A stretch of DNA of 64,000 nt from Bacillus sp. ISL-34 (lineage in GTDB: Bacteria; Bacillota; Bacilli; Bacillales; DSM-1321): NCBI RefSeq assembly GCF_018613325.1, contig NZ_JAGGQJ010000031.1:1-64000 (forward strand). The letters are read 5' to 3'. The translations under genes were made by a program, and so were the position numbers. The notes below the pieces were generated by a model. It had not been told where the DNA came from. It made no database searches and saw only the letters and a list, made by a program, of their open reading frames with translations. Shown in pieces: positions 25,326 through 34,368 of this stretch. Position 1 is the stretch's first letter; every line of letters begins with the position of its first letter.

Positions 25326-25807
25326 TATCGTTGATAGTGGCAATGGATCAAAATCGTGTGATAGGTAAAAACAATCAACTGCCATGGCATTTACCGGCAG
25401 ATTTGCAGTATTTTAAAAAAGTGACGATGGGCCATCCGATCGTCATGGGCCGAAAAACATTTGAATCGATCGGCAGGGTCCTGCCTGGCCGCGAAAATGT
25501 CATCGTTACCCGTAATCAGGATTTTAAAGCGGAAGGCTGCATAGTATTACATGATATTGCACAAATCAAAACGTTTGCAGATAACCGAGATGAGGAAGTC
25601 TTCGTGATTGGAGGAGCTGAAATCTTCAAGGAAATCCTTCCTTTTACCGACCGCCTGTATATAACGGAAATTCATGAAACCTTTGAAGGTGACACTTTCT
25701 TTCCCGTGATCGATGAAAATGAATGGGATAAAATCTCTTCAAACCCAGGCAGCATCGATGAAAAAAATCGATTTGCTCATGATTTTATTATTCTACAAAA
25801 AAAATAA
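25322..25807 (+). CDS. folA: Dihydrofolate reductase
   Basis: A 161-residue enzyme reducing dihydrofolate with NADPH, regenerating the cofactor used by ThyA. Family blocks are seen in order: [26 protein letters not shown] with the catalytic Asp of LPADL (near residue 27), [12 protein letters not shown], and [13 protein letters not shown]. The start ATG is within the thyA stop. B. subtilis calls this gene dfrA. A terminator follows. Confidence 0.96.
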   Translation: MISLIVAMDQNRVIGKNNQLPWHLPADLQYFKKVTMGHPIVMGRKTFESIGRVLPGRENVIVTRNQDFKAEGCIVLHDIAQIKTFADNRDEEVFVIGGAEIFKEILPFTDRLYITEIHETFEGDTFFPVIDENEWDKISSNPGSIDEKNRFAHDFIILQKK

Positions 25808-25808
25808 A

Positions 25809-25852
25809 GTGCTAATCCGATTATGGGGAAATGACCATAATCGGTTTTTTTT
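25809..25852 (+). terminator. Terminator of thyA-folA
   Basis: CCGATTATGG and CCATAATCGG form a ten-base stem around GGAAATGA, followed by nine T. Confidence 0.85.
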
Positions 25853-25876
25853 TGGTATGGAACAAACAAAAGCAAG

Positions 25877-25891
25877 AATTTTTAGAAAAAT
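25877..25891 (+). promoter_or_regulatory. CodY-box candidate upstream of ilvA
   Basis: AATTTTTAGAAAAAT matches AATTTTCWGAAAATT at 13 of 15 positions and abuts the -35 box. CodY represses branched-chain amino acid genes in bacilli. Confidence 0.55.
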
Positions 25892-25894
25892 CAA

Positions 25895-25923
25895 TTACAT
25901 TAATAACAGTAAAGTGCTATAAT
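25895..25923 (+). promoter_or_regulatory. ilvA promoter
   Basis: TTACAT (25895-25900), a 17-base spacer and a perfect TATAAT (25918-25923), about 37 bases before the ilvA start. Confidence 0.65.
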
Positions 25924-25959
25924 GATTGAATTCATTAAGGAAGGAAATGAGGGATTGTT

Positions 25960-27228
25960 ATGAATCAGACTGCATCTAAGAATAGGGGGATTCAATTGGA
26001 AGATATTCTAATTGCCTATAGAGAACTGAAAGAAATCGTTTTGCATACTCCTTTACAAAAAAATCAGAGACTCTCTGAAAAATATGATTGTAATGTTTAT
26101 TTAAAACGTGAGGATCTACAACACGTACGTTCCTTTAAATTAAGAGGGGCTTACTATAAAATGAAAAGCCTGACCGAGGAAGAGACGAAGAATGGAGTCG
26201 TTTGTGCCAGTGCAGGAAACCATGCACAGGGAGTAGCTTTTTCCTGCAGCCAATTGGGTATTCACGGGAAAATTTATATGCCTGCTACAACTCCAAGGCA
26301 AAAAGTCGATCAAGTTCAGTTATTCGGCAGGGATAATGTCGAAATCATCCTTATCGGGGATACATTCGATGATGCATTTGCCATGGCGATGGAATGCTGT
26401 GAAAAGGAAGAGCGTTCCTTTATCCATCCATTTGACGATGAAAAGGTAATCGCCGGGCAGGGTACAACGGCTGTAGAAATCCTGAATGATTGTGAAGATG
26501 GAATCGACTATGTATTTGCCGCTATGGGCGGTGGCGGTTTAATGGCCGGAGTATCAAGTTATTTCAAATCGGTTTCCCCAAAAACGAAATGCATTGGAGT
26601 GGAGCCGCAAGGTGCTGCTTCGATGGAATACTCTTTCAAGGAAGGAAAAGTTTCTGAACTTGAAAACATAGATACATTCGTTGACGGTGCAGCTGTCAAG
26701 TGTGTGGGACAGTTGACATATCAGCTTTGTAAGGAAAACCTGGAAGATATCGTTGTCGTCCCTTCTGGCCAAATCTGTACGACGATTCTCGATTTATATA
26801 ATCAGCATGCGATTGTCGCTGAACCGGCAGGGGCTATATCTGTAGCCGCGTTGGATTTATACAAAGAACAAATCAAAGGCAAAACGGTTGTTTGCATGGT
26901 CAGCGGAGGGAATAACGACATAGGGCGTATGCAGGAAATTAAGGAGAAATCCTTATTATATGAAGGGCTGCTTTATTACTTTATCGTGAATTTTCCACAA
27001 CGTGCGGGAGCTTTAAGGGAATTCCTTGATGAGGTGTTAGGACCGAATGACGATATAAGCCGTTTTGAATATACGAAGAAAAATAATAAAGAAAGCGGGC
27101 CGGCCTTGGTTGGTATAGAGCTAAAGGATAAAAATGATTATGAGGGGCTCATTCAAAGGATGAACAAGAAAGGATTCTCTTTTGTAGAGGTCAATAAAGA
27201 CAGTAATTTATTTCACTTATTGATTTAA
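25960..27228 (+). CDS. ilvA: Threonine deaminase (biosynthetic)
   Basis: A 422-residue pyridoxal-phosphate enzyme converting threonine to 2-oxobutyrate, first step to isoleucine. The PLP lysine is in VRSFKLRGAYYKM (about residue 60); SAGNHAQGVAFS and GGGGLMAGV bind the cofactor phosphate. The C-terminal 90 residues (NFPQRAGALREFLDEVLG) form one ACT-like regulatory domain, as in the B. subtilis enzyme, expected to sense isoleucine or valine. It has its own promoter and a CodY-box candidate. Confidence 0.94.
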   Translation: MNQTASKNRGIQLEDILIAYRELKEIVLHTPLQKNQRLSEKYDCNVYLKREDLQHVRSFKLRGAYYKMKSLTEEETKNGVVCASAGNHAQGVAFSCSQLGIHGKIYMPATTPRQKVDQVQLFGRDNVEIILIGDTFDDAFAMAMECCEKEERSFIHPFDDEKVIAGQGTTAVEILNDCEDGIDYVFAAMGGGGLMAGVSSYFKSVSPKTKCIGVEPQGAASMEYSFKEGKVSELENIDTFVDGAAVKCVGQLTYQLCKENLEDIVVVPSGQICTTILDLYNQHAIVAEPAGAISVAALDLYKEQIKGKTVVCMVSGGNNDIGRMQEIKEKSLLYEGLLYYFIVNFPQRAGALREFLDEVLGPNDDISRFEYTKKNNKESGPALVGIELKDKNDYEGLIQRMNKKGFSFVEVNKDSNLFHLLI

Positions 27229-27422
27229 TCATGGACAAAATGTTAAATTAGGATAGAATGATACCTATGTTTTTACATATTATTCTGCCGGCCCAATCGT
27301 ATATGGGCATACTGTCGATAATTGTTACCATTCTATGACGAATTGTCAGTTCCCTTTCAATTGGTTGGAAATGGTATTATAATCGGAGTAAGTCTAATTA
27401 CAACACCAAAGGGGATGTATCC

Positions 27423-27614
27423 ATGTCGAACATTGGAGTACCTGGTCTAATTCTCATCTTAATATTGGCTTTAATTATCTTTGGTCCGAAGAAACTTCCA
27501 GAAATTGGCCGTGCTTTTGGACAAACGCTTCGTGAGTTTAAAAAGTCCACGAGTGATTTAACAAAAGGTGATTATGAAGAAGATAAGAAGCTGCAACAAA
27601 AAAATCATGAATGA
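27423..27614 (+). CDS. tatA: Twin-arginine translocase subunit TatA
   Basis: A 63-residue TatA. The N-terminal membrane helix ([14 protein letters not shown]) is followed by the [21 protein letters not shown] amphipathic helix and a charged tail. In Gram-positive bacteria TatA with TatC forms a minimal translocase for folded proteins. The start ATG has AAAGGGG upstream. tatC follows after 84 bases. Confidence 0.95.
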   Translation: MSNIGVPGLILILILALIIFGPKKLPEIGRAFGQTLREFKKSTSDLTKGDYEEDKKLQQKNHE

Positions 27615-27698
27615 TTGAATGCTGGGCGTAAGATGGAATCGTCTTGCGCCTTTATGCTGGAACAAGATACGGATTTTCAGATGAAGGCGTGATCAACT

Positions 27699-28445
27699 TT
27701 GGAAGATAAGGAATTAAATATCATCGATCATCTCGATGAATTGAGAAAACGGCTCATCATTACTGCTGTTGCTTTTGTCATCTTTTTTATCGCCAGTTTT
27801 ATTTATGTTGAGGAGATTTATAATTGGTTCGTGAAAGATCTCGATTTTGAACTGATGGTATTGGGACCGAGCGATATTATCTGGATTTACTTTATGCTTT
27901 CAGGCGTCGTAGCCATTGCGGCAACGATACCGGTAATTGCTCTGCAAATCTGGTTATTCGTCAAGCCCGCTTTGATGCCAAATGAAGTAAGGGCGACCCT
28001 TGCCTATATTCCGGCACTTTTCCTGCTTTTTATCGGAGGGCTTGCTTTCGGTTATTTTGTCATCTTCCCGACCATTCTTCAATTTTTGATTGAATTGGGC
28101 GATGGGATGTTCATAACCAGTTTTACAGCGGATAAGTACTTTTCATTCGTATTTAATATGACGATACCTTTTGCTGTTTTATTCGAGCTTCCTGTCGTTA
28201 CCATGTTTTTGACCTCCCTTGGCATAATTAATCCTTATGTGCTTCAAAAGTTAAGGAAGTATGCATACTTTGTACTGGTTGTCATAGCGATATCGATTAC
28301 GCCGCCTGACTTTATGTCAGACTTTATGGTGATGGTTCCACTGCTTTTATTATACGAAATCAGTATTTCTTTATCTAAAGTCGTCTATAAACGAAGGGTG
28401 AAACGTGAAAGCTTGCGGGAAGACACCTACGAGGAAGGTTTATAA
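27699..28445 (+). CDS. tatC: Twin-arginine translocase subunit TatC
   Basis: A 248-residue membrane protein with six spans, the receptor for twin-arginine signal peptides. The N-terminal IIDHLDELRKRLI carries the conserved glutamate of the signal-binding site. The family Pro and Phe-rich cores (IFPTILQFLIEL, FELPVVTMFLTSLGII) are evident. The start is TTG 27699 with AAGGCGTGAT upstream; no ATG is suitably placed. Which substrate it serves cannot be told, as no Tat substrate gene adjoins it. Confidence 0.94.
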   Translation: MEDKELNIIDHLDELRKRLIITAVAFVIFFIASFIYVEEIYNWFVKDLDFELMVLGPSDIIWIYFMLSGVVAIAATIPVIALQIWLFVKPALMPNEVRATLAYIPALFLLFIGGLAFGYFVIFPTILQFLIELGDGMFITSFTADKYFSFVFNMTIPFAVLFELPVVTMFLTSLGIINPYVLQKLRKYAYFVLVVIAISITPPDFMSDFMVMVPLLLLYEISISLSKVVYKRRVKRESLREDTYEEGL

Positions 28446-28450
28446 AAAGA

Positions 28451-28490
28451 GACCCATAATGGCATTTTGTCCTTATGGGTCTTTTTTTTT
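28451..28490 (+). terminator. Terminator of tatA-tatC
   Basis: Nine-base stem GACCCATAA / TTATGGGTC followed by nine T. Confidence 0.85.
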
Positions 28491-28599
28491 ATGAAATAAA
28501 ATCTGATTTGTCTGTTTTTTTGCACATTTGAATATTTATACTTTTGGATTTATTGTGTATAATGTAAGTAATCGGTTAAAAATGAGGATTGATATTTTG

Positions 28600-28845
28600 A
28601 TGTTCAAATGCTTGGAATTCAAAGATTGTTTTGGACATAAAGTCACAATTTCAGAAATACCTGTCTTACTGCCTAGTGATCCGAATTTTTTTATGTTGAC
28701 CGTGCGTTTGGAAGTGTTCGTAAAAAAGGTTTTTGCCAATAAAGATCATAAAGAAAATTACTCATTTAAGCATTATTTAGCTTCCGTACTCAAATGGCCC
28801 GTTTATAACAAGCTTTTCTTTGAAAGTTTACTAAATAATGCTTAA
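28600..28845 (+). CDS. ypmP: DUF2535 family protein (YpmP-like)
   Basis: An 81-residue small protein. The opening MFKCLEFKDCFGHKVTISEIPVL and the YSFKHYLASVLKWPVY block are the DUF2535 pattern; its place after ilvA matches B. subtilis ypmP. Function unknown; no membrane span or signal. Start ATG 28600 is chosen because the family begins there; the only ribosome site, AATGAGG, lies about a dozen bases before, and an ATG at 28582 inside it would extend the protein by six residues. Confidence 0.75.
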   Translation: MFKCLEFKDCFGHKVTISEIPVLLPSDPNFFMLTVRLEVFVKKVFANKDHKENYSFKHYLASVLKWPVYNKLFFESLLNNA

Positions 28846-29068
28846 TGCGGACTGTTCCATAGCTAACTTCTCCGTTAAAAGAGATGACACGAATGCCATG
28901 CAATATCTAATAAATCGGCATGTGTTCAGATTAGCTCATGGGACGGTCTTTTTTTTGTGATCATTTCAAAAGATAAGTATCTCTTCACTTGAAAAAAGAA
29001 GACCTTTGGTTTTAATGCGTACCTTGAATAGGTATAATACAATAGATATGTTAATTTAGGGATGTGTA

Positions 29069-29914
29069 ATGATGAATAAAGTAAAGGTCGTAACAGACTC
29101 GACAGTAGATATGACACCAGAGGAACTGGAATTTTATGATATAACAATGGTTCCTTTATCGATTTTTATAGATGGGGAGACTTTTTTGGATAAGGTTGAA
29201 ATCGAACAAGAAGAATTCCTGAAAAGAATGAACCAGTCAAAAGAACTGCCAAAAAGCTCACAACCAGCCATAGGTACCTTTGTGGAGGTGTATGATGAAC
29301 TTGGAAAAGACGGCAGCGAGATTATTTCCATACATATGACAGGTGGCATGAGCGGTACAGTTCGTTCAGCGGAAAGCGCAGCAAGCATGTCTGAAGCGAA
29401 GGTTACCGTTCTTGACTCGAAATTCATTTCAAAAGCGATGTCATTCCAGGTGATCGAGGCAGCGAAGATGGCGAAAGAAGGTAAATCCGTAGCTGAGATA
29501 ATTGATCGACTGGAACATATTAAAAAGCAGTCAAGTTTAATCATTGTCATAGAAACACTTGATAACCTTGTTAAGGGTGGAAGGATTGGCAAAGTTTCTG
29601 CTTTTATCGGTTCATTGCTGCACATAAAGCCGATTGCACTTCTGGATGATGGTGTACTGAATCCTGTATCCAAAGCTAGGAGCCAGTCACAGGTCGTGAA
29701 GTTCATCATCAAGAAATTCAAAGAAGATACACAAGGCAAAAAAATTAGAGGCATTGGTTTTGTACATGCGAATGGTCTTGAAATAGCGGATAAAGTCCGC
29801 CACGCCATTGCAGACTTAACAGGATATCAAGATATAAAGATAGAAGCAACGACTGCCGTTGTCAGTACTCATACGGGTGAAGGAGCCATGGCAATCATGT
29901 ATTATTGGGACTGA
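29069..29914 (+). CDS. degV: DegV family fatty-acid-binding protein (FakB type)
   Basis: A 281-residue DegV protein, second in the window. VTDSTVDMTPEEL opens the protein; SSQPAIGTF, HMTGGMSGTVRSAESAA and LVKGGRIGKVSAFIGSLL follow in the family order. It should bind an acyl chain for FakA. By position between ypmP and ypmQ it corresponds to B. subtilis degV. The start could be ATG 29069 or the next codon, ATG 29072. Confidence 0.88.
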   Translation: MMNKVKVVTDSTVDMTPEELEFYDITMVPLSIFIDGETFLDKVEIEQEEFLKRMNQSKELPKSSQPAIGTFVEVYDELGKDGSEIISIHMTGGMSGTVRSAESAASMSEAKVTVLDSKFISKAMSFQVIEAAKMAKEGKSVAEIIDRLEHIKKQSSLIIVIETLDNLVKGGRIGKVSAFIGSLLHIKPIALLDDGVLNPVSKARSQSQVVKFIIKKFKEDTQGKKIRGIGFVHANGLEIADKVRHAIADLTGYQDIKIEATTAVVSTHTGEGAMAIMYYWD

Positions 29915-30067
29915 TATGGATAAACCAGATGAAACTGCGTTTAGCGGCGGTTTTGTCACTTTTACAATTGTCTTTAATTCGTAGAAATAGTTGCTGTTCT
30001 CATCCCGATTGGTCTGTTAGAATTAATGAAGTAACAGAATATTTTATACATAAAGGACGGGGTAGGG

Positions 30068-30658
30068 ATGAGAAAGCTGCAATTGCTTATGGCAGCTATG
30101 GGAGCATCAATTTTTTTGCTGTTGACAGCATGCGGTTCCAATGGTGTACCTGATGCAAAAAATTGGGACCTTGAAGATTTCAGTTACATCGATCAGGAGG
30201 GGAAACCTTTCTCAAAAAGCGATCTTAAAGGAAAGGTTTGGGTAGCGGATTTTATATTCACAAGCTGTGAGACGGTCTGTCTCCCCATGACTTCGAATAT
30301 GACGAAGCTGCAGCAGCAATTGAAGGATGAAGGTATTACGGATGTAGAGTTCGTTTCGTTTTCCGTGGATCCGGAAATTGACAAACCTGATGTTTTAAAA
30401 AAGTATGGTGACCAATTTAATGTGGATTACGGCAACTGGCACTTTCTGACCGGTTATGGTCAGGAAGAAATTGAGCAGTTTGCATTGGATAACTTTAAAA
30501 CAATCGTCAAAAAACCAGAAGCAGAAGATCAGGTGATTCATGGGACCAGCTTTTTTCTAATTGATCAAGAAGGAAAGATCATCATGGATTATACAGGCCT
30601 TCAGGATATTCCCTTTGATGAAATCATTAAGCATATTAAAATTTTACAGAATTATTGA
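30068..30658 (+). CDS. ypmQ: SCO1/SenC family lipoprotein (YpmQ)
   Basis: A 196-residue lipid-anchored thioredoxin-fold protein of the Sco family, which delivers copper to the CuA site of cytochrome c oxidase or keeps its cysteines reduced. The lipobox is LLTACGS (Cys near residue 19). The copper site is Cys67 and Cys71 in SCETVCLPM with His158 in HGTSFFLID; all three are present, so metal transfer is plausible. The position after degV and before ypmR is conserved with B. subtilis. Confidence 0.9.
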   Translation: MRKLQLLMAAMGASIFLLLTACGSNGVPDAKNWDLEDFSYIDQEGKPFSKSDLKGKVWVADFIFTSCETVCLPMTSNMTKLQQQLKDEGITDVEFVSFSVDPEIDKPDVLKKYGDQFNVDYGNWHFLTGYGQEEIEQFALDNFKTIVKKPEAEDQVIHGTSFFLIDQEGKIIMDYTGLQDIPFDEIIKHIKILQNY

Positions 30659-30682
30659 ACAGGTTAAATGACCTGTTCTTTC
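30657..30682 (+). terminator. Terminator of ypmQ
   Basis: Perfect eight-base stem GAACAGGT / ACCTGTTC with a six-base loop, then TTTCTGTTTT. The 265 bases from here to ypmR hold nothing else I can support. Confidence 0.65.
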
Positions 30683-30945
30683 TGTTTTCATTCATCCTTT
30701 ATTATGATTTCAATAGGGCTTTAACGATGGTGAACATGAGCAATAAGTTTTTGAAGAAACAGCGGTAGTGAAGAATGATTTTACATGCTCAGTACATGCT
30801 AATTTTTATAGGACTAGCTTTAATTTTCTGCATTTTTCATATTGTATAGTAAGGAATGCTCAATTCTGGAAGTACAATGAAGGTATATTGTTTGCAATCT
30901 TTCGTTTTCTGCATGATATAATATATGGGTAGGAAGGTGAGGGTC

Positions 30946-31788
30946 ATGAGGTACAAAATCACCTGTCTTTTCATATGCCTAGTTTGGATTTCAGGCTGCA
31001 GTCAAAGTGAAACAGCCTCAAATCAGCCATCTGTTCAGCAGAAAAGCATAGTTGAGCTGAGTAAAAAGGAAACCATTCCTGCCAGCTTTTTTCCGGACCC
31101 TGTGAAAATCGTATCGATTGGCGACTCCTTGACACAAGGTGTCGGTGATAGTAAAGATAATGGCGGGTATCTGCCTTATTTACAAAATAAGCTGGAAAAA
31201 GAACCATCGATTACTTCAGTTGAGATGATTAATCATGGCATACGTGGAAATAGGACCGACCAACTATTGAAAAGACTGGATAAAACTAGGATTAAAGAAG
31301 ACATAAAGCAAGCTGACACGATTGTGGTCACAATCGGTGGAAATGATATCATGAAGGTCTTTAAACAGAATTTCTCCAACTTGGAACTGAATCAGTTTGA
31401 TTCGGCAAAAATAGGGTATGAAAAAAGATTAAGGCAGATACTTGATAAGGTTCGTTCCGAAAATGATACTGCTCAAATTTACCTTGTGGGCGTCTATAAT
31501 CCATTTTCCAAATGGTTCGGAGATTTTTATGAACTTGATATGATCATGAATGATTGGAATGAAAGCGGAAAAGAGATTATTGAAGAATATGATTCAGCCT
31601 ATTTTATTGAAATAGCAGACATTTTTGAGAACTCCGAAGAAGATTTGCTGTATGCCGAGGATTATTTTCACCCAAATGACCGCGGATATGAATTAATCGC
31701 GACAAGAATCTATAATGATATGGATATTACCACTATCGGAAAGGACACATTGGAAGCGAGTGCCAAAGGAGATGATGACCAAGAATGA
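30946..31788 (+). CDS. ypmR: GDSL/SGNH-family lipoprotein esterase (YpmR)
   Basis: A 280-residue lipoprotein of the SGNH hydrolase superfamily. The lipobox ISGCSQ gives the lipidated Cys near residue 21. Catalytic blocks are GDSLTQG (Ser near 63), the Gly in NHGIRGNR, TIGGNDIM with Asn, and the closing YFHPNDRGYE with His. It should act outside the membrane on an ester or acetyl group of lipid or wall polymer. The start ATG follows GGAAGGTGAGG. Its stop overlaps the start of ypmS. Confidence 0.9.
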   Translation: MRYKITCLFICLVWISGCSQSETASNQPSVQQKSIVELSKKETIPASFFPDPVKIVSIGDSLTQGVGDSKDNGGYLPYLQNKLEKEPSITSVEMINHGIRGNRTDQLLKRLDKTRIKEDIKQADTIVVTIGGNDIMKVFKQNFSNLELNQFDSAKIGYEKRLRQILDKVRSENDTAQIYLVGVYNPFSKWFGDFYELDMIMNDWNESGKEIIEEYDSAYFIEIADIFENSEEDLLYAEDYFHPNDRGYELIATRIYNDMDITTIGKDTLEASAKGDDDQE

Positions 31789-32369
31789 CAAACGTCAAAT
31801 GGAAGACTTTGTTTATTTCCCTATTAGCCCTAAACATCCTGGTCATCCTGTTTGTAACGATTTTAGTTAATCTGCCGACTAAAGATAAAGAGTTGATACC
31901 AAAAGTAAGCCACGAAGAAGATATCCAATTTCAAATTCATACGAATCGGGAAGATTTAACAAGATTAATCAACCAGTATCTGGATAAAGAGGGATTGACG
32001 GGATCCATTCACTACGAAGTGTATTTAACGGATGAAGTCGAGTTATATGGAACAATGCCATTTTTCAATCGTGAAGTGGAAATGAAATTGACTTTTGAAC
32101 CAATTGCCCAAAAAAATGGGGATTTGATCCTGAAGCAAAAATCAATAGCCGTCGGTAAAATGAACCTTCCTGTTTCATATGTAATGAATTTAATAAATGA
32201 GCGTTATAATATGCCGGATTGGGTTAGCATCAGTCCCAATGACGAAAGTATTTATGTGTCATTACAGGATATGGAACTGAAAAGCGATATTAGGGTTAAG
32301 GCGAAAGAATTCGACCTGAAAAATGATGACATTTCATTTTTATTGACCGTCCCATCATCCTTACAGTGA
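31785..32369 (+). CDS. ypmS: YpmS family membrane-anchored protein (DUF2140)
   Basis: A 194-residue protein with an N-terminal membrane anchor (WKTLFISLLALNILVILFVTILV) and an extracytoplasmic domain of about 165 residues, rich in beta strands (TGSIHYEVYLTDEVELYGTMPFF near the middle, in two halves). Function unknown. It is translationally coupled to ypmR (ATGA overlap), so the two probably act together at the cell surface. Confidence 0.85.
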   Translation: MTNVKWKTLFISLLALNILVILFVTILVNLPTKDKELIPKVSHEEDIQFQIHTNREDLTRLINQYLDKEGLTGSIHYEVYLTDEVELYGTMPFFNREVEMKLTFEPIAQKNGDLILKQKSIAVGKMNLPVSYVMNLINERYNMPDWVSISPNDESIYVSLQDMELKSDIRVKAKEFDLKNDDISFLLTVPSSLQ

Positions 32370-32378
32370 TAGTGATAT

Positions 32379-32418
32379 GGATAAAAAACCAGGATCGATG
32401 CATCCTGGTTTTTTATCC
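32379..32418. terminator. Bidirectional terminator between ypmS and the DUF4397 gene
   Basis: Seventeen-base perfect stem (GGATAAAAAACCAGGAT and its complement) with a six-base loop; T-rich on both strands, as suits converging genes. Confidence 0.85.
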
Positions 32419-32420
32419 AT

Positions 32421-33170
32421 TTATGGAGATAGCGTCAAGGTTTCTAGTGAGGATGATTTCCGATTCGATCCGATTATATAAATGGTTGAGGGAGTATTTA
32501 CTTGGAAGGCCTTGTTTGGCAAAGGGAGTGCGATCTCTTTTGTCCCAGCTATCCTCACTTCGAAATTTACGATCATGGGATGTATATTAAGATATTCGCT
32601 TGCTTTCCTGAAATGGAGTTGATCAAAAACGACATCTCCATCTTTGACGGCAATATCCACCGTGAGTAAATCATGTGAAAGCTGTATGAATCGGAACTTT
32701 GCTTCATTTGGAGGAACAAATGGATTATCTTCGAAAGATAACATTTTCAACGATTCATCAGCCTGGGCAGGTGCTAGAGCAATGGTATAGGAACTCCCGC
32801 TTTCAAGAGCCACTTTACAGTTTAATAGAGGTGAGGAGTTTTGCCCGCTGCGGTATATATCCAATTGGTACTTGCCGGGGGGCAGTGGTAAATAACCATT
32901 GTTTTCTTTATATGAGAAATTTTCGATGATACGCAATTCATTTATATAAACATCAAATGAAGGAACTGTTGGGGCAGCATGTAAAAAGCGAATTTGTGCA
33001 GGCGGTAGGACATTCATTTGTTCATATCTCGATTGTTGTGTTGATTTTTCGAGACTTTTCAAATGCTTAGGGAAATAATAATCATGTAATTGCGGATCGC
33101 TGTTTTTATAATAAGACGATAGTAAATCATAAGTTATAGATTTTTGTGAATATGATTGTTTATCGCTCAT
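32421..33170 (-). CDS. DUF4397 domain protein
   Basis: A 249-residue protein. The region from about residue 62 onward (IRFLHAAPTVPSFDVYINELRI, in two halves, then LPLPPGKYQLDIYRSG) is the DUF4397 pattern, an immunoglobulin-like beta domain usually found in exported proteins; a second, more divergent copy (FRFIQLSHDLLTVDIAVKDGD) follows. No signal peptide is visible: the N-terminal 55 residues are polar, with many Ser, Gln and Tyr. Start at ATG 33170, eight bases after GAGAGG. A cytoplasmic or spore-associated location is possible; the role is unknown. Confidence 0.8.
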   Translation of the reverse strand: MSDKQSYSQKSITYDLLSSYYKNSDPQLHDYYFPKHLKSLEKSTQQSRYEQMNVLPPAQIRFLHAAPTVPSFDVYINELRIIENFSYKENNGYLPLPPGKYQLDIYRSGQNSSPLLNCKVALESGSSYTIALAPAQADESLKMLSFEDNPFVPPNEAKFRFIQLSHDLLTVDIAVKDGDVVFDQLHFRKASEYLNIHPMIVNFEVRIAGTKEIALPLPNKAFQVNTPSTIYIIGSNRKSSSLETLTLSP

Positions 33171-33356
33171 TTCCAACACCTCTCATTTTCCAGTATGTTC
33201 TTATCATATGTTGTCATGCTTGGGCGTGTGTCTCCCGTTTAAAAAGCGAAGGGACGATTTTGGTATAAAGGGTCGATCGGCATATTATTTTACAGGGTAA
33301 TATAAAAGCGTTAAAATTCATTCAATGGATTGTTTGTAAAAAAGGAGGATTTTCAT

Positions 33357-33899
33357 TTGACAAAGCAATTAGAGAAGGCAACATTCGCAGGCGGATGTTT
33401 CTGGTGCATGGTGAAACCATTCGATGAGCAGCCTGGCATCGAATCCGTTATCTCCGGCTATACGGGCGGGACTACGGAAAACCCTACGTACAAAGAAGTT
33501 TGCTCTGAAACCACGGGACATTATGAAGCTGTTCAAATCACCTTTGATCCAAGCGTATATCCATATGAGGAGATAATCGAGTTATTCTGGCAGCAAATTG
33601 ACCCGACAGATGCTGGCGGGCAATTTTATGACCGGGGAAGTTCTTATCAAACGGCCATTTTTTATCATGACGAAAACCAACGTGTAATTGCAGAAGCATC
33701 CAAAGCTAAGTTGCAGGCGAGCGGGAAGTTTTCCGGACCGATCGTAACGCCGATTATACCAGCCAAAACGTTTTATCCAGCCGAGACATACCACCAGCAT
33801 TATTATAAAAAGCAACCTGAGCATTATGAAAGATATTCGATTGGTTCAGGACGGAAAGCATTTATACAACATCACTGGGGGGAAAAAAATGAAAAGTAA
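33357..33899 (+). CDS. msrA: Peptide methionine-S-sulfoxide reductase MsrA
   Basis: A 180-residue MsrA that repairs the S form of methionine sulfoxide in proteins. The catalytic Cys14 is in AGGCFWCM; the [10 protein letters not shown] segment near residue 145 is also typical. The start is TTG 33357, seven bases after AAAGGAGGA; codons upstream have no better ribosome site. It overlaps msrB by 11 bases, so both stereoisomers are handled from one message. B. subtilis has the pair in the same region (yppP, yppQ). Confidence 0.95.
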   Translation: MTKQLEKATFAGGCFWCMVKPFDEQPGIESVISGYTGGTTENPTYKEVCSETTGHYEAVQITFDPSVYPYEEIIELFWQQIDPTDAGGQFYDRGSSYQTAIFYHDENQRVIAEASKAKLQASGKFSGPIVTPIIPAKTFYPAETYHQHYYKKQPEHYERYSIGSGRKAFIQHHWGEKNEK

Positions 33900-34317
33900 A
33901 GAAGAATTAAAACAGAAACTCACTCCGATTCAATATGAAGTGACGCAAAATAATGGAACGGAACCAGCATTTAACAATGAATATTGGAATTTGAAGGAGG
34001 AAGGATTATATGTGGATATCGTTTCAGGCAATCCTCTTTTCACTTCAAAGGAAAAGTTCGATTCAGGCTGCGGTTGGCCAAGCTTCACTAAACCGCTTAA
34101 GGAAGAGGAAGTGGTCGAAAACCTCGATACGAGTTATGGTATGAGAAGGATCGAGGTTCGCTCAAAAACTGCTGATTCTCATCTCGGTCATGTTTTCAAT
34201 GATGGGCCGGGACCGTCGGGATTACGCTATTGCATCAATTCTGCATCATTAAGGTTCATCCCGCTCCATGATCTTGAAAAAGAAGGATACGGAGAATACA
34301 AAAAGCTTTTTGATTGA
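33889..34317 (+). CDS. msrB: Peptide methionine-R-sulfoxide reductase MsrB
   Basis: A 142-residue MsrB that repairs the R form of methionine sulfoxide. The active Cys is in [12 protein letters not shown] near residue 117. The four structural zinc cysteines of many MsrB proteins are not apparent, so this is the zinc-free form. Start ATG 33889 lies inside the end of msrA, preceded by GGGGGG. A terminator follows directly. Confidence 0.95.
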   Translation: MKSKEELKQKLTPIQYEVTQNNGTEPAFNNEYWNLKEEGLYVDIVSGNPLFTSKEKFDSGCGWPSFTKPLKEEEVVENLDTSYGMRRIEVRSKTADSHLGHVFNDGPGPSGLRYCINSASLRFIPLHDLEKEGYGEYKKLFD

Positions 34318-34321
34318 ATGC

Positions 34322-34360
34322 AAAACCCCCCATCAGATAATGATAGGGGGTTTTTTATTG
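34322..34360. terminator. Terminator between msrB and the SGNH hydrolase gene
   Basis: AAAACCCCC and GGGGGTTTT arms with an inner ATCA/TGAT pair, followed by TTTATT. It serves both converging genes. Confidence 0.8.
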
Positions 34361-34368
34361 GATAATAT

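Noticed and set aside
29134-29808. Long open frame (224 codons) on the minus strand inside degV
   Set aside because: It lies entirely antisense to a clear DegV gene, has no ribosome site and shows Ser/Leu-rich composition typical of a mirrored coding strand.
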